A DNA stretch of 6,117 nt from Gammaproteobacteria bacterium UBA4475 (GCA_002389265.1 DGOD01000129.1:7148-13264), one strand, 5' to 3'; positions 1-5,446 are shown, numbered from the stretch's first letter. Program-made: numbers and translations. The notes: generated from the letters alone by a model not told the origin.

Positions 1-1
1 A

Positions 2-943
2 GCCGCTGAGGCGGTGAGTGACGAGAAAATACACGCCGGGCCCGCTGTTCGAAAACAGGCCCGAGAATATGGCGTGAACCTGGCCCAATTGACCGGTACC
101 GGACAGAAGGGTCGAATACTCAAGGAAGACGTTCAGGCGTACGTCAAGGAGCAGCTTCAGTCTCGAACAGGCGTTCAAGCTAAATCTGAAATCATGACCA
201 CTGGTAGTGGCATACCTCCGATACCTCTGATTGATTTTAGTAAGTTCGGTGAGATCGAACTGCGACCCTTATCTAGAGTCCGACGGAGTAGCGCCCGTAA
301 CCTGCATCGCAGTTGGTTGAATGTAGCCCATGTCACCCAGTTTGATGCAGCGGATATCACTGACCTTGAGGTCTTCCGTAAAGCGCAAAACCTGGAGCTA
401 GCCGGAGCCGGTGACAAGCTGACGCCATTGGCGTTTCTGATCAAGGCATGTGTCCACGCACTGATCAAGTACCCGCAGTTTAATTCTTCGATCGATCCGG
501 ACTATCAACACCTGACCCTGAAGAAATATTACAACATTGGTATTGCTGTGGAGACCCCCGATGGCTTGGTGGTGCCGGTTGTAGTAGACGCGGACAAGAA
601 GGGGGTGGTTGAGTTGGCGCGAGAGTCGGCGCGCCTGGCCGGCCAGGCGCGAGACAAGAAGCTGCCCTTGGATGCCATGCAAGGCGCAACATTTACCATC
701 TCCAGTCTCGGTGGTATCGGCGGAACCGCATTTACGCCTATCGTCAATGCACCTGAGGTGGCGATTTTGGGCGTTTCTCGTTCATCAATGGAGCCGGTTT
801 GGGACGGTCAAGCATTTGTGCCGCGGATGCTGTTGCCCCTTTCGCTATCGTATGATCATCGGGCGATCGATGGCGCTGAAGCGGCCAGATTCACCCATTA
901 TCTGACCCAGGTGTTAGGCGATATGCGCCGACTGATCCTCTAG
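2..943 (+). CDS. aceF: Dihydrolipoamide acetyltransferase, E2 of pyruvate dehydrogenase (5' end cut by window)
   Basis: E2 core of the cytoplasmic pyruvate dehydrogenase complex, which transfers acetyl groups from lipoyl arms to CoA. The frame is open from the first codon of the window. A GTG at position 14 lies in linker sequence and is not the true start, and the lipoyl domain(s) must lie upstream. Seen here: a peripheral subunit (E1/E3)-binding domain at about 29-148 (AGPAVRKQAREYGV, then GTGQKGRILKEDV); a short linker; and the catalytic acyltransferase domain from about 230, opening with DFSKFGEIE as in E. coli AceF. The catalytic signature DHRAIDG is encoded at 854-874, with the active-site His at 857-859 and Asp at 869-871. 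The AceF-like catalytic domain favours pyruvate over 2-oxoglutarate or branched-chain E2. E1 (aceE) is expected upstream but is not in the window. The gene ends with TAG and converges on the adenosyltransferase gene. Confidence 0.95.
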   Translation, partial: AAEAVSDEKIHAGPAVRKQAREYGVNLAQLTGTGQKGRILKEDVQAYVKEQLQSRTGVQAKSEIMTTGSGIPPIPLIDFSKFGEIELRPLSRVRRSSARNLHRSWLNVAHVTQFDAADITDLEVFRKAQNLELAGAGDKLTPLAFLIKACVHALIKYPQFNSSIDPDYQHLTLKKYYNIGIAVETPDGLVVPVVVDADKKGVVELARESARLAGQARDKKLPLDAMQGATFTISSLGGIGGTAFTPIVNAPEVAILGVSRSSMEPVWDGQAFVPRMLLPLSLSYDHRAIDGAEAARFTHYLTQVLGDMRRLIL

Positions 944-948
944 GATTG

Positions 949-985
949 AGGCTGTCTGGGTGATGCTGACAGCCTGGCTTAAGCC
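949..985. terminator. Hairpin between convergent genes, possible bidirectional terminator
   Basis: An 8-bp perfect inverted repeat, AGGCTGTC (949-956) and GACAGCCT (968-975), encloses an 11-base loop. It is followed directly by the 10-base palindrome GGCTTAAGCC (976-985). The pair fills most of the 45-base gap between the aceF stop and the end of the adenosyltransferase gene. No T-run follows on either strand, so it is not a canonical intrinsic terminator. It could stabilise 3' ends or mark a Rho-assisted stop. Confidence 0.4.
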
Positions 986-988
986 TGT

Positions 989-1555
989 TCAGATGAGATC
1001 TTTCTGCCAGAGCACTTCATTGACACCTTGGCTTTTTGCCGTGTAGCGCGCGGCAACAAACAGGTAGTCTGACAGCCGATTTAGATATTTCAGACCTTCT
1101 TCGTTGATGGTCGTATCAAGCGCGAGCGTGACGATGTCGCGTTCAGCCCGACGACAGATACTCCGAGCCATATGAAAGGTTGCGATCAAGCGTGAACCAC
1201 CTGGGAGTATGAAATTCTCCAATGGTGCGAGGTCGGCATTCAGTTCGTCTAAGCGAATCTCAATGTCCGTCACATGCTTGGCTGCGATAATGCGAAAATC
1301 TGGAATCGACAACTCGCCGCCTAGGTCGAAGATTCGGTGTTGGCTGTAACGCAAAAATTCACCAATCGGCTGAATCCCCGCATGTTGTTGGTCAATAATC
1401 TCTTCAATCAACAAGCCGAGGATGCTGTTAAGTTCGTCGACGCTGCCCATCGCTTGTACGCGCGGTGCATTCTTTTTAACTCGATTGCCGTCGCCCAGTC
1501 CTGTTTCACCAAGATCTCCTGTGCGCGTATAAATTTTGCTGAGGCGTTTCCCCAT
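989..1555 (-). CDS. pduO: PduO-type cob(I)alamin adenosyltransferase
   Basis: Transfers the 5'-deoxyadenosyl group of ATP to cob(I)alamin, making adenosylcobalamin for B12-dependent enzymes; cytoplasmic. The 188-residue length is typical of the PduO/MMAB family. The N-terminal ATP-binding signature KIYTRTGDLGETGLGDG (residues 7-23) and RVQAMGSVDELNS (32-44) are intact. So are the family motifs FILPGGS (115-121), ARSICRRAER (130-139) and LNRLSD (158-163). It is unrelated to the BtuR/CobA type of adenosyltransferase. The ATG start is supported by AAAGGAG (1572 to 1566 on the minus strand), which overlaps the stop codon of the upstream gene, so the two are probably co-transcribed and translationally coupled. 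No other cobalamin gene or B12-dependent enzyme is present, so the local context does not reveal which enzyme is served. The family call is firm; the symbol is a family name, and no pdu operon is implied. Confidence 0.92.
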   Translation of the reverse strand: MGKRLSKIYTRTGDLGETGLGDGNRVKKNAPRVQAMGSVDELNSILGLLIEEIIDQQHAGIQPIGEFLRYSQHRIFDLGGELSIPDFRIIAAKHVTDIEIRLDELNADLAPLENFILPGGSRLIATFHMARSICRRAERDIVTLALDTTINEEGLKYLNRLSDYLFVAARYTAKSQGVNEVLWQKDLI

Positions 1556-1565
1556 GGGTTGTTTT

Positions 1566-1573
1566 CTCCTTTA
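1566..1573 (-). promoter_or_regulatory. Ribosome binding site overlapping the upstream stop codon
   Basis: Read on the minus strand the sequence is TAAAGGAG. The TAA (1573-1571) stops the receiver-GGDEF-like gene, and AAAGGAG is the Shine-Dalgarno of the adenosyltransferase, 10 bases before its ATG. A ribosome terminating on the first gene would sit over the start region of the second, which favours coupled translation. Confidence 0.7.
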
Positions 1574-2524
1574 GGGTGTCAGGTGTTTAACTAGTATTTT
1601 GTCAGACTCGAAAGCGTTGTCTAAATTCTGTTGAGCGGTGCGGATAATAACCTGAACGTTTGGTGGCCCAGAGTGGGCCTCGCTGGCACAAATGCTCATG
1701 CCGATGTTGGCGGGTAAATAACCCACGGGCGTATTATAACTTTTCAGGTTCACCCCATCGTAAATGCGTTGGTAGGACTGTGCGCTGCATTGCTCGATAG
1801 ACGGTTGGATCAGCACGAGCGCAAATCGACCTGGCTCGAAATAAGTGACAATATCCATAGGTCTGACGAGTTGCTGAATTTTTTTGGATACGGCAATAAT
1901 TAACTGATCGGCCATTTTTTGGTCATATTGAGCGATGACATCCGGGTAGTTTTCAACGCTGACCATCAAAAAGCAGACCGCGCCACCCCGGGATTCAATC
2001 TGTCGAACGCTATCACTGAGGGTCTGCTCAGCAAGGCGACGATTGCCCAGTCCCGTGAGAGGATCAATCAACTGATTTTGCTCCAAGACAGTACAACGGG
2101 TCTGCAAATCTCGTGTCTCGGTCGTCAGATTATTGATTGTAGATGCGGCCCTGGCGCCAGCCTTAATTTGCTGGGCCAGCATACGCAGTTGTTCTGGTTG
2201 GTCATCAACCGGGATAAAAGCATCAACACAAGCTTCAAGACCATTCAGTACCGCTGCGTTTGGATGTTTACCGACGATAATGAGATAGCTAAAATGCTGC
2301 CGGTCCGCATTGATCTCTTGAATAGCCTCCGCGATTTCAATGTCGCTCATGTCGTCGAGGGGGCTTTGGATGATGATGACGTGGGCTGGGTTTTCTTCCA
2401 GGCCCTGGAGTGCCTTTACTGCGCCCTTGTAGACCTGTTTGGCGCTACAGTCAGTGAGAGCATCCGCAAACAGATGCTCGTCTGATTCGCGATTGAGGAT
2501 AATGGCCACTGGTTGTTTTAACAT
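1571..2524 (-). CDS. Degenerate receiver plus degenerate GGDEF protein, probable non-catalytic signalling protein
   Basis: A 317-residue soluble protein with no signal peptide or membrane segment. Residues 1-125 resemble a response-regulator receiver fold: a hydrophobic first strand followed by acidic residues, VIIIQSPLDDM (49-59), and GLEACVDAFIPVDDQPEQL (95-113). The usual phospho-acceptor Asp position after the third strand is Gln/Ser, and the Lys of the KP motif is absent. A linker (about 126-150) leads to a GGDEF domain opening with DPLTGLGNRR (154-163). The signature loop reads EPGRF (230-234) instead of GGDEF, and the first Asp of the usual DxDxF metal-binding stretch is Ser (VSVENY, 188-193), so cyclase activity is very unlikely. 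An RxxD motif (R221-D224) lies exactly five residues before the loop, the spacing of the c-di-GMP inhibitory site. I infer a c-di-GMP-sensing or scaffold protein. It is divergent from yajQ and probably co-expressed with the adenosyltransferase gene. The ATG at 2524 has only a weak ribosome binding site. Confidence 0.85.
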   Translation of the reverse strand: MLKQPVAIILNRESDEHLFADALTDCSAKQVYKGAVKALQGLEENPAHVIIIQSPLDDMSDIEIAEAIQEINADRQHFSYLIIVGKHPNAAVLNGLEACVDAFIPVDDQPEQLRMLAQQIKAGARAASTINNLTTETRDLQTRCTVLEQNQLIDPLTGLGNRRLAEQTLSDSVRQIESRGGAVCFLMVSVENYPDVIAQYDQKMADQLIIAVSKKIQQLVRPMDIVTYFEPGRFALVLIQPSIEQCSAQSYQRIYDGVNLKSYNTPVGYLPANIGMSICASEAHSGPPNVQVIIRTAQQNLDNAFESDKILVKHLTP

Positions 2525-2526
2525 GG

Positions 2527-2557
2527 TTGCGACCGCTCGAATCTATTCTGATATGCT
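2527..2557 (+). promoter_or_regulatory. Candidate sigma70 promoter for yajQ
   Basis: An extended -10 element, TG (2549-2550), one base, then TATGCT (2552-2557), is preceded by a -35-like TTGCGA (2527-2532) at a long 19-base spacing. Transcription would start near 2564, giving a leader of about 40 bases before the yajQ ATG. The extended TG could compensate for the spacing. It was read by eye and is not unique in this AT-rich stretch. Confidence 0.4.
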
Positions 2558-2574
2558 GGAATGTAGGAGCGGTC
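2531..2574. repeat. Inverted repeat in the divergent promoter region
   Basis: GACCGCTC (2531-2538) and GAGCGGTC (2567-2574) are perfect inverted 8-mers separated by 28 bases, bracketing the candidate yajQ -10 element. The two arms lie between the start codons of the GGDEF-like gene and yajQ. They could be a split operator for one regulator acting on both genes, or part of an RNA hairpin in the minus-strand leader. No known binding-site consensus is recognised. Confidence 0.5.
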
Positions 2575-2602
2575 ATTGTAGATAACTTGGAGGTAAATAG
2601 AC

Positions 2603-3085
2603 ATGCCATCTTTTGACGCTGTATCGGAAGTGGATTTACAGGAAGTGAATAACGCGGTGGATCAGGCCAATCGTGAGCTTTCGACTCGATTCGACTTCAA
2701 GGGTGTTAATGCTAGATTTGAGCGTAAGGACAACGAGGTGACCATGACTGCCGAGGCTGATATTCAGTTAGAGCAGATGTTGGACATACTCCGCTCCAAG
2801 CTGATCGCCCGGAAGGTTGATGTCAAGGTGCTGGAAGTCAAGGACCGGACGGCTAGAGGCAAGTTGCTTCACCAGGTTGTCTTGGTCAAGCAGGGCATTG
2901 ACATCGATCTTGCTCGAAAAATAGTCAAGTTGATCAAAGATCGAAAAATGAAGGTGCAAGCGGCTATTCAGGGTGAGAAAGTCCGGGTGACTGGTAAAAA
3001 GCGCGATGATCTGCAACAGGTGATGGCGTTATTGCGTGAAAACGAGCTAGAAATGCCGCTGCAATTTGATAATTACAGAGAGTAG
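2603..3085 (+). CDS. yajQ: YajQ family nucleotide/cyclic-di-GMP-binding protein
   Basis: A small cytoplasmic protein of the YajQ (UPF0234, DUF520) family. Members bind nucleotides, and in Xanthomonas and some other gammaproteobacteria they bind c-di-GMP and influence transcription of virulence genes. The N-terminal signature [15 protein letters not shown] (residues 1-15) and STRFDFKG (27-34) are typical. So is the second half, [28 protein letters not shown], which ends in PLQFDNYRE. The 160-residue length matches E. coli YajQ (163 as I recall). The fold is expected to be two ferredoxin-like alpha/beta domains. The start is well supported: GGAGG at 2589-2593, nine bases before ATG. ampG follows 26 bases downstream on the same strand, so the two are probably an operon. 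The sequence does not show whether this copy binds c-di-GMP; that comes from family knowledge. Confidence 0.95.
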   Translation: MPSFDAVSEVDLQEVNNAVDQANRELSTRFDFKGVNARFERKDNEVTMTAEADIQLEQMLDILRSKLIARKVDVKVLEVKDRTARGKLLHQVVLVKQGIDIDLARKIVKLIKDRKMKVQAAIQGEKVRVTGKKRDDLQQVMALLRENELEMPLQFDNYRE

Positions 3086-3111
3086 CCGAGCGACAGTTCA
3101 TATGAGCCTAA

Positions 3112-4512
3112 TTGACAGCCAAGAACGCAGTTTCCGGCGTGGATAAACCGAGCCCTCAACAAAGCCATTTTGGTGATCCGCAGCTTAGTTGGCGTGAGGT
3201 GATCTCGATCTATCGCAATCCCCGTGTGATAGCCATGGCCTTTTTGGGATTTTCTGGCGGCCTGCCGTTCCTGCTGGTTTTTTCCACACTGAGCGCCTGG
3301 TTGCGAGAGGCGGAGGTCAGCCGATCAACCATTGGCTTTTTTGCCTGGGTCGGTATTACCTATTCCATTAAGGTTTTTTGGGCGCCGGTGGTGGATCGTC
3401 TGCGACTTCCCGTGATCGGTGCTTTGGGCCGGCGACGTTCTTGGATTTTGGTTGCCCAGGTTGGTATCGCGCTGGGATTGCTGGGCATGTCGATGATCGG
3501 TGCCCAGGATTTGCTGCTGTTGTCAGTGTTTGCCGTGCTGGTAGCATTTTCGTCGGCGACCCAGGATATTGCCATCGATGCCTATCGTATTGAGGCGGTG
3601 GCTGATCGTTATCAGGGTGCCATGTCGGCGGCATATATTTTCGGCTATCGCGTGGCCTTGCTAGTGGCCGGTGCGGGTGCATTTTATCTGGCGGAGTATC
3701 TGGGCTGGACTCTGGCTTACCAGGTGATGGCTGGGTTGATGCTGATTGGTATCATCACAGTGTTGTTCATCCGGGAGCCGGCGGCGAGCGGCATGGTAGA
3801 GCAGATTGCTGACGATCAGATCGTCAGGGCGTATCTGGCGAAACGCGGGTATTTGCCGCTCAGAGTCCAGGGCACCCTGACCTGGTTCTTGTCTGCAGTG
3901 GTTTTTCCCTTTGTCGATTTTTTTAAACGCAACGGACGTTTTGGGCTGGTTGTTCTGCTCTTTATCGCTGTTTTTCGCCTGAGTGATATTGCCATGGGGA
4001 TCATGGCGAATCCCTTTTATCTGGATATGGGCTACAGCAAAACGGATATCGCTAACGTGGCCAAGGTGTTTGGCTTTTTTATGACCATTGCGGGTTCAGC
4101 GCTCTGTGGTGTGCTGGTGGTCAAGTGGGGCATATTGCGGCCGCTGCTGATGGGCGCGGTGGCCGTGGCTGTGACCAATTTGTTGTTTGCGCTGCTGTCG
4201 ACGCTTGAGCCCAGTTTGACCGGCTTGGCGATCGTGATCAGCGCGGATAATATCAGTGGCGGGTTTGCTGCCACGGCATTTATTGCCTACCTCTCCAGCC
4301 TCACTAACCGCGCCTATACAGCCACTCAGTATGCGCTCTTCAGCTCCCTGATGACCTTGCCGGGCAAGTTTATCAGCGGTTTCTCAGGGGTTATCGTCGA
4401 CGGCTGGGGTTACCTGCCCTTTTTCATTTTCGCCAGCGTGATCGGAATTCCGGCTATTTTGTTGGTGATACTACTGATTCGGCGCGATAAGGCGTCATCG
4501 GCCACTCAGTAA
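3112..4512 (+). CDS. ampG: AmpG family muropeptide (anhydromuropeptide) permease
   Basis: Inner-membrane major facilitator transporter importing GlcNAc-anhydroMurNAc peptides for cell-wall recycling. In species with AmpR/AmpC this also feeds beta-lactamase induction, but neither is in the window. Seen: alternating hydrophobic segments consistent with about 12 membrane helices; SWREVISIYRNP (26-37) before helix 1; LGFSGGLPFLLVFSTLSAWLRE (45-66); a cytoplasmic DRLRLPVIGALGRRRSW loop (95-111); and SATQDIAIDAYR (148-159), the conserved acidic motif of AmpG. These match Pseudomonas-type AmpG, but at 466 residues it is close to the shorter E. coli protein and lacks the long C-terminal extension of P. 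aeruginosa AmpG. The start is uncertain. TTG at 3112 follows an in-frame TAA (3109-3111) with no clear Shine-Dalgarno. GTG at 3139 is an alternative that loses nine residues. ATG at 3235 would cut into helix 1 and is unlikely. The gene converges on the atl gene. Confidence 0.92.
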   Translation: MTAKNAVSGVDKPSPQQSHFGDPQLSWREVISIYRNPRVIAMAFLGFSGGLPFLLVFSTLSAWLREAEVSRSTIGFFAWVGITYSIKVFWAPVVDRLRLPVIGALGRRRSWILVAQVGIALGLLGMSMIGAQDLLLLSVFAVLVAFSSATQDIAIDAYRIEAVADRYQGAMSAAYIFGYRVALLVAGAGAFYLAEYLGWTLAYQVMAGLMLIGIITVLFIREPAASGMVEQIADDQIVRAYLAKRGYLPLRVQGTLTWFLSAVVFPFVDFFKRNGRFGLVVLLFIAVFRLSDIAMGIMANPFYLDMGYSKTDIANVAKVFGFFMTIAGSALCGVLVVKWGILRPLLMGAVAVAVTNLLFALLSTLEPSLTGLAIVISADNISGGFAATAFIAYLSSLTNRAYTATQYALFSSLMTLPGKFISGFSGVIVDGWGYLPFFIFASVIGIPAILLVILLIRRDKASSATQ

Positions 4513-4532
4513 ATTCGCAGGACTGTCAGCCC

Positions 4533-4850
4533 CTATGGCTGCCACTGGTAAGTCCGCAAACTCACTCGATGATTGGCAACGGCGACACCCTCGTTGGCTA
4601 AGTGCTGATATTGGCGGGTAGGATTCGGATTGGATATCTCGCCCCGGCTATTTACCACTCGATGCCAAGGCAGACGAGTCTCTGCGGGCAGTCGAGCGAG
4701 TATACGGCCCACAAGCCGGGCTTGTTGAGGCAGCCCGGCAAGGCGAGCGATTTGTCCGTAGGTGGCGACCCTTCCGGCAGGAATGCTGGCAACCAGCTGC
4801 CAGACTAGTGCTTCAAGCTGTGCTGTTGGCGTCATCTGCTTGTTTGTCAC
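4533..4850 (-). CDS. atl: Alkyltransferase-like protein (MGMT family, PWHR, non-catalytic)
   Basis: A 105-residue homologue of the DNA-binding domain of O6-alkylguanine-DNA alkyltransferase. The acceptor Cys of the PCHR motif is Trp: LPWHRVVNSRGEI, residues 60-72, with Trp62 encoded at 4665-4667. This is the hallmark of ATL proteins (E. coli YbaZ/Atl, S. pombe Atl1). They do not remove alkyl groups but bind O6-alkylguanine, flip it and flag it for nucleotide excision repair. IPAGRVATYGQIARLAG (23-39) contains the helix-turn-helix and the base-flipping Tyr31. ARLVGRIL (44-51) carries the Arg (R45) that replaces the flipped base. The start is GTG at 4850 with AGAGGT about 11 bases upstream. ATG at 4835 (residue 6) is an alternative with no better ribosome binding site. 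It ends TAG, 20 bases from the ampG stop, and is divergent from groESL. Confidence 0.93.
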   Translation of the reverse strand: MTNKQMTPTAQLEALVWQLVASIPAGRVATYGQIARLAGLPQQARLVGRILARLPAETRLPWHRVVNSRGEISNPNPTRQYQHLANEGVAVANHRVSLRTYQWQP

Positions 4851-4884
4851 AGTCTGAAGTTACCTCTGCGTGACGGAAGATGAA

Positions 4885-4915
4885 AATATATTTGGGCTGT
4901 CGGGTTGACTCTCAA
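4885..4915 (-). promoter_or_regulatory. Candidate promoter for the atl gene
   Basis: On the minus strand TTGAGA (4915-4910) lies 19 bases before TATATT (4890-4885), upstream of the atl start at 4850. The spacing is longer than ideal. Its -35 shares a base with the groES -35 on the opposite strand, and the two form GTTGA-CTC-TCAAC (4904-4916), so the divergent promoters would compete for polymerase. Confidence 0.3.
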
Positions 4916-4927
4916 CAATTCGCCCAT
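4902..4927 (+). promoter_or_regulatory. Sigma32-like heat-shock promoter upstream of groESL
   Basis: GGGTTGA (4902-4908) matches the sigma32 -35 consensus GGCTTGA at 6 of 7 positions. GCCCAT (4922-4927) matches CCCCAT at 5 of 6, and the following AT extends the match to CCCCATnT. The spacing of 13 bases between them is close to that in the E. coli groE promoter as I recall it. The element overlaps the sigma70-like promoter and abuts the CIRCE operator. Confidence 0.5.
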
Positions 4928-4932
4928 ATTAT
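4905..4932 (+). promoter_or_regulatory. Sigma70-like promoter of groESL
   Basis: TTGACT (4905-4910), 16-base spacer, TATTAT (4927-4932): five of six consensus positions in each hexamer. Transcription would start near 4939, inside the left half of the CIRCE operator. That is the usual arrangement for HrcA repression. Confidence 0.7.
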
Positions 4933-4961
4933 TAGCACTCCAAAAGGGAGAGTGCTAATAA
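4929..4961. promoter_or_regulatory. CIRCE operator (HrcA binding site)
   Basis: TTAGCACTC (4932-4940), nine bases, GAGTGCTAA (4950-4958) is an exact match to the CIRCE consensus TTAGCACTC-N9-GAGTGCTAA. The dyad extends to 12 perfect base pairs per arm (4929-4940 and 4950-4961). CIRCE is bound by the HrcA repressor, which needs GroEL to fold; when GroEL is occupied by unfolded proteins, repression is lifted. The site overlaps the -10 and predicted start of the groESL promoter. hrcA itself is not in the window. Confidence 0.97.
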
Positions 4962-5158
4962 ATCGCCCCACGCCACAGAAATAGTGGGTTTGCCATCATG
5001 CTAACAGTCTGTTTGATCAGGGCTGTTTGACCAGAATGGTTCAGGCCTGGCATCAGCTCTGGTGCGTACAAGGCGATAGTTTAGTTATTTTTATATTGTT
5101 CCACAAATAGCAGTGCTGGTTCGGCGCGCGCTATTTGATCCAGAAATGGGAGAAATGA
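4962..5158 (+). other. Long groESL leader between CIRCE and groES
   Basis: About 200 untranslated bases separate the operator from the groES start, much longer than leaders where CIRCE sits just upstream of groES. Contents seen: a weak CCCAC/GTGGG stem (4967-4971 with 4984-4988); an 8-base palindrome CAGGCCTG (5042-5049); an AT-rich run (5080-5100) with a lone TATATT but no matching -35; and an 8-bp hairpin ending 10 bases before the Shine-Dalgarno. Two tiny ATG frames (10 codons at 4998-5030, 24 codons at 5036-5110) lack convincing ribosome binding sites. No known riboswitch is recognised. Confidence 0.6.
5104..5137 (+). repeat. Hairpin just upstream of the groES ribosome binding site
   Basis: CAAATAGC (5104-5111) and GCTATTTG (5130-5137) form a perfect 8-bp stem. 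Inside it GTGCT (5113-5117) can pair with GGCGC (5123-5127), allowing two G-U pairs, leaving a five-base apical loop. The groES Shine-Dalgarno GGGAG (5148-5152) is outside the stem, so the hairpin does not hide it. It may affect mRNA stability or ribosome access. Confidence 0.55.
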
Positions 5159-5446
5159 ATGAATATCCGTCCATTGCAAGATCGTGTGGTTGTCCGCCGC
5201 ATGGAAGAAGAAACCAAATCAGCCGGCGGGATTGTGTTGCCAGGTTCAGCTACAGAAAAGCCATCCAGGGGCGAAGTCCTTGCGGTCGGTCCAGGTAAGA
5301 AGAAGGAAGATGGCGGTCTCGTGCCCGTAGACTTGAAAGCAGGCGACAAGGTTCTCTTCGGTCAGTACTCCGGCAGCACCGTGAAAGTTGATGGGGAAGA
5401 GCTCCTTATCATGAGTGAAAGCGAAGTGTTTGGCGTAATCGAGTAA
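5159..5446 (+). CDS. groES: Co-chaperonin GroES
   Basis: A 95-residue, 10-kDa cytoplasmic co-chaperonin. Its heptameric ring caps GroEL so that substrate proteins fold in the closed cavity. [14 protein letters not shown] (1-14) is the conserved first strand. The mobile loop (about 16-33) carries the GroEL-contacting tripeptide I25-V26-L27 within GGIVLPG. The C-terminal strand ends ESEVFGVIE. Length is normal for the family. ATG at 5159 is chosen because GGGAG (5148-5152) lies six bases upstream and the protein then starts MNIRPL; a second ATG at 5155 is in another frame and too close to the ribosome binding site. groEL follows 43 bases downstream with no terminator seen between them, so the two form the usual bicistronic unit under the CIRCE/heat-shock promoter. 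Confidence 0.98.
   Translation: MNIRPLQDRVVVRRMEEETKSAGGIVLPGSATEKPSRGEVLAVGPGKKKEDGGLVPVDLKAGDKVLFGQYSGSTVKVDGEELLIMSESEVFGVIE

Noticed and set aside
2..943. aceF as a short E2 starting at GTG 14
   Set aside because: The frame is open to the window edge, no Shine-Dalgarno precedes the GTG, and it lies in linker sequence before the subunit-binding domain. Truncation by the window explains the missing lipoyl domain.
1919..2485. A 188-codon + strand open frame opposite the receiver-GGDEF-like gene
   Set aside because: Antisense to a gene with recognisable domain motifs. The product has no recognisable motif.
4321..4511. Direct repeat GCCACTCAGTA at 4321-4331 and 4501-4511 within ampG
   Set aside because: Both copies encode Ala-Thr-Gln in the same gene. 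An 11-base match is likely chance, with no sign of duplication or a mobile element around it.
4527..4541. CAGCC/GGCTG hairpin at the ampG/atl convergent junction as a terminator
   Set aside because: Only five base pairs, no T-run on either strand, and it overlaps the atl stop codon. Too weak to call.
4998..5110. Two mini-ORFs in the groES leader (10 and 24 codons) as possible leader peptides
   Set aside because: No convincing ribosome binding site, no run of regulatory codons, and no attenuator-like terminator after them. Chance ORFs are expected in a 200-base leader.
5113..5298. An open frame overlapping groES that includes the ATG at 5155
   Set aside because: Out of frame with groES, low-complexity basic product with no recognisable domain, and the ATG lies only two bases from the Shine-Dalgarno. 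It is a shadow of groES.
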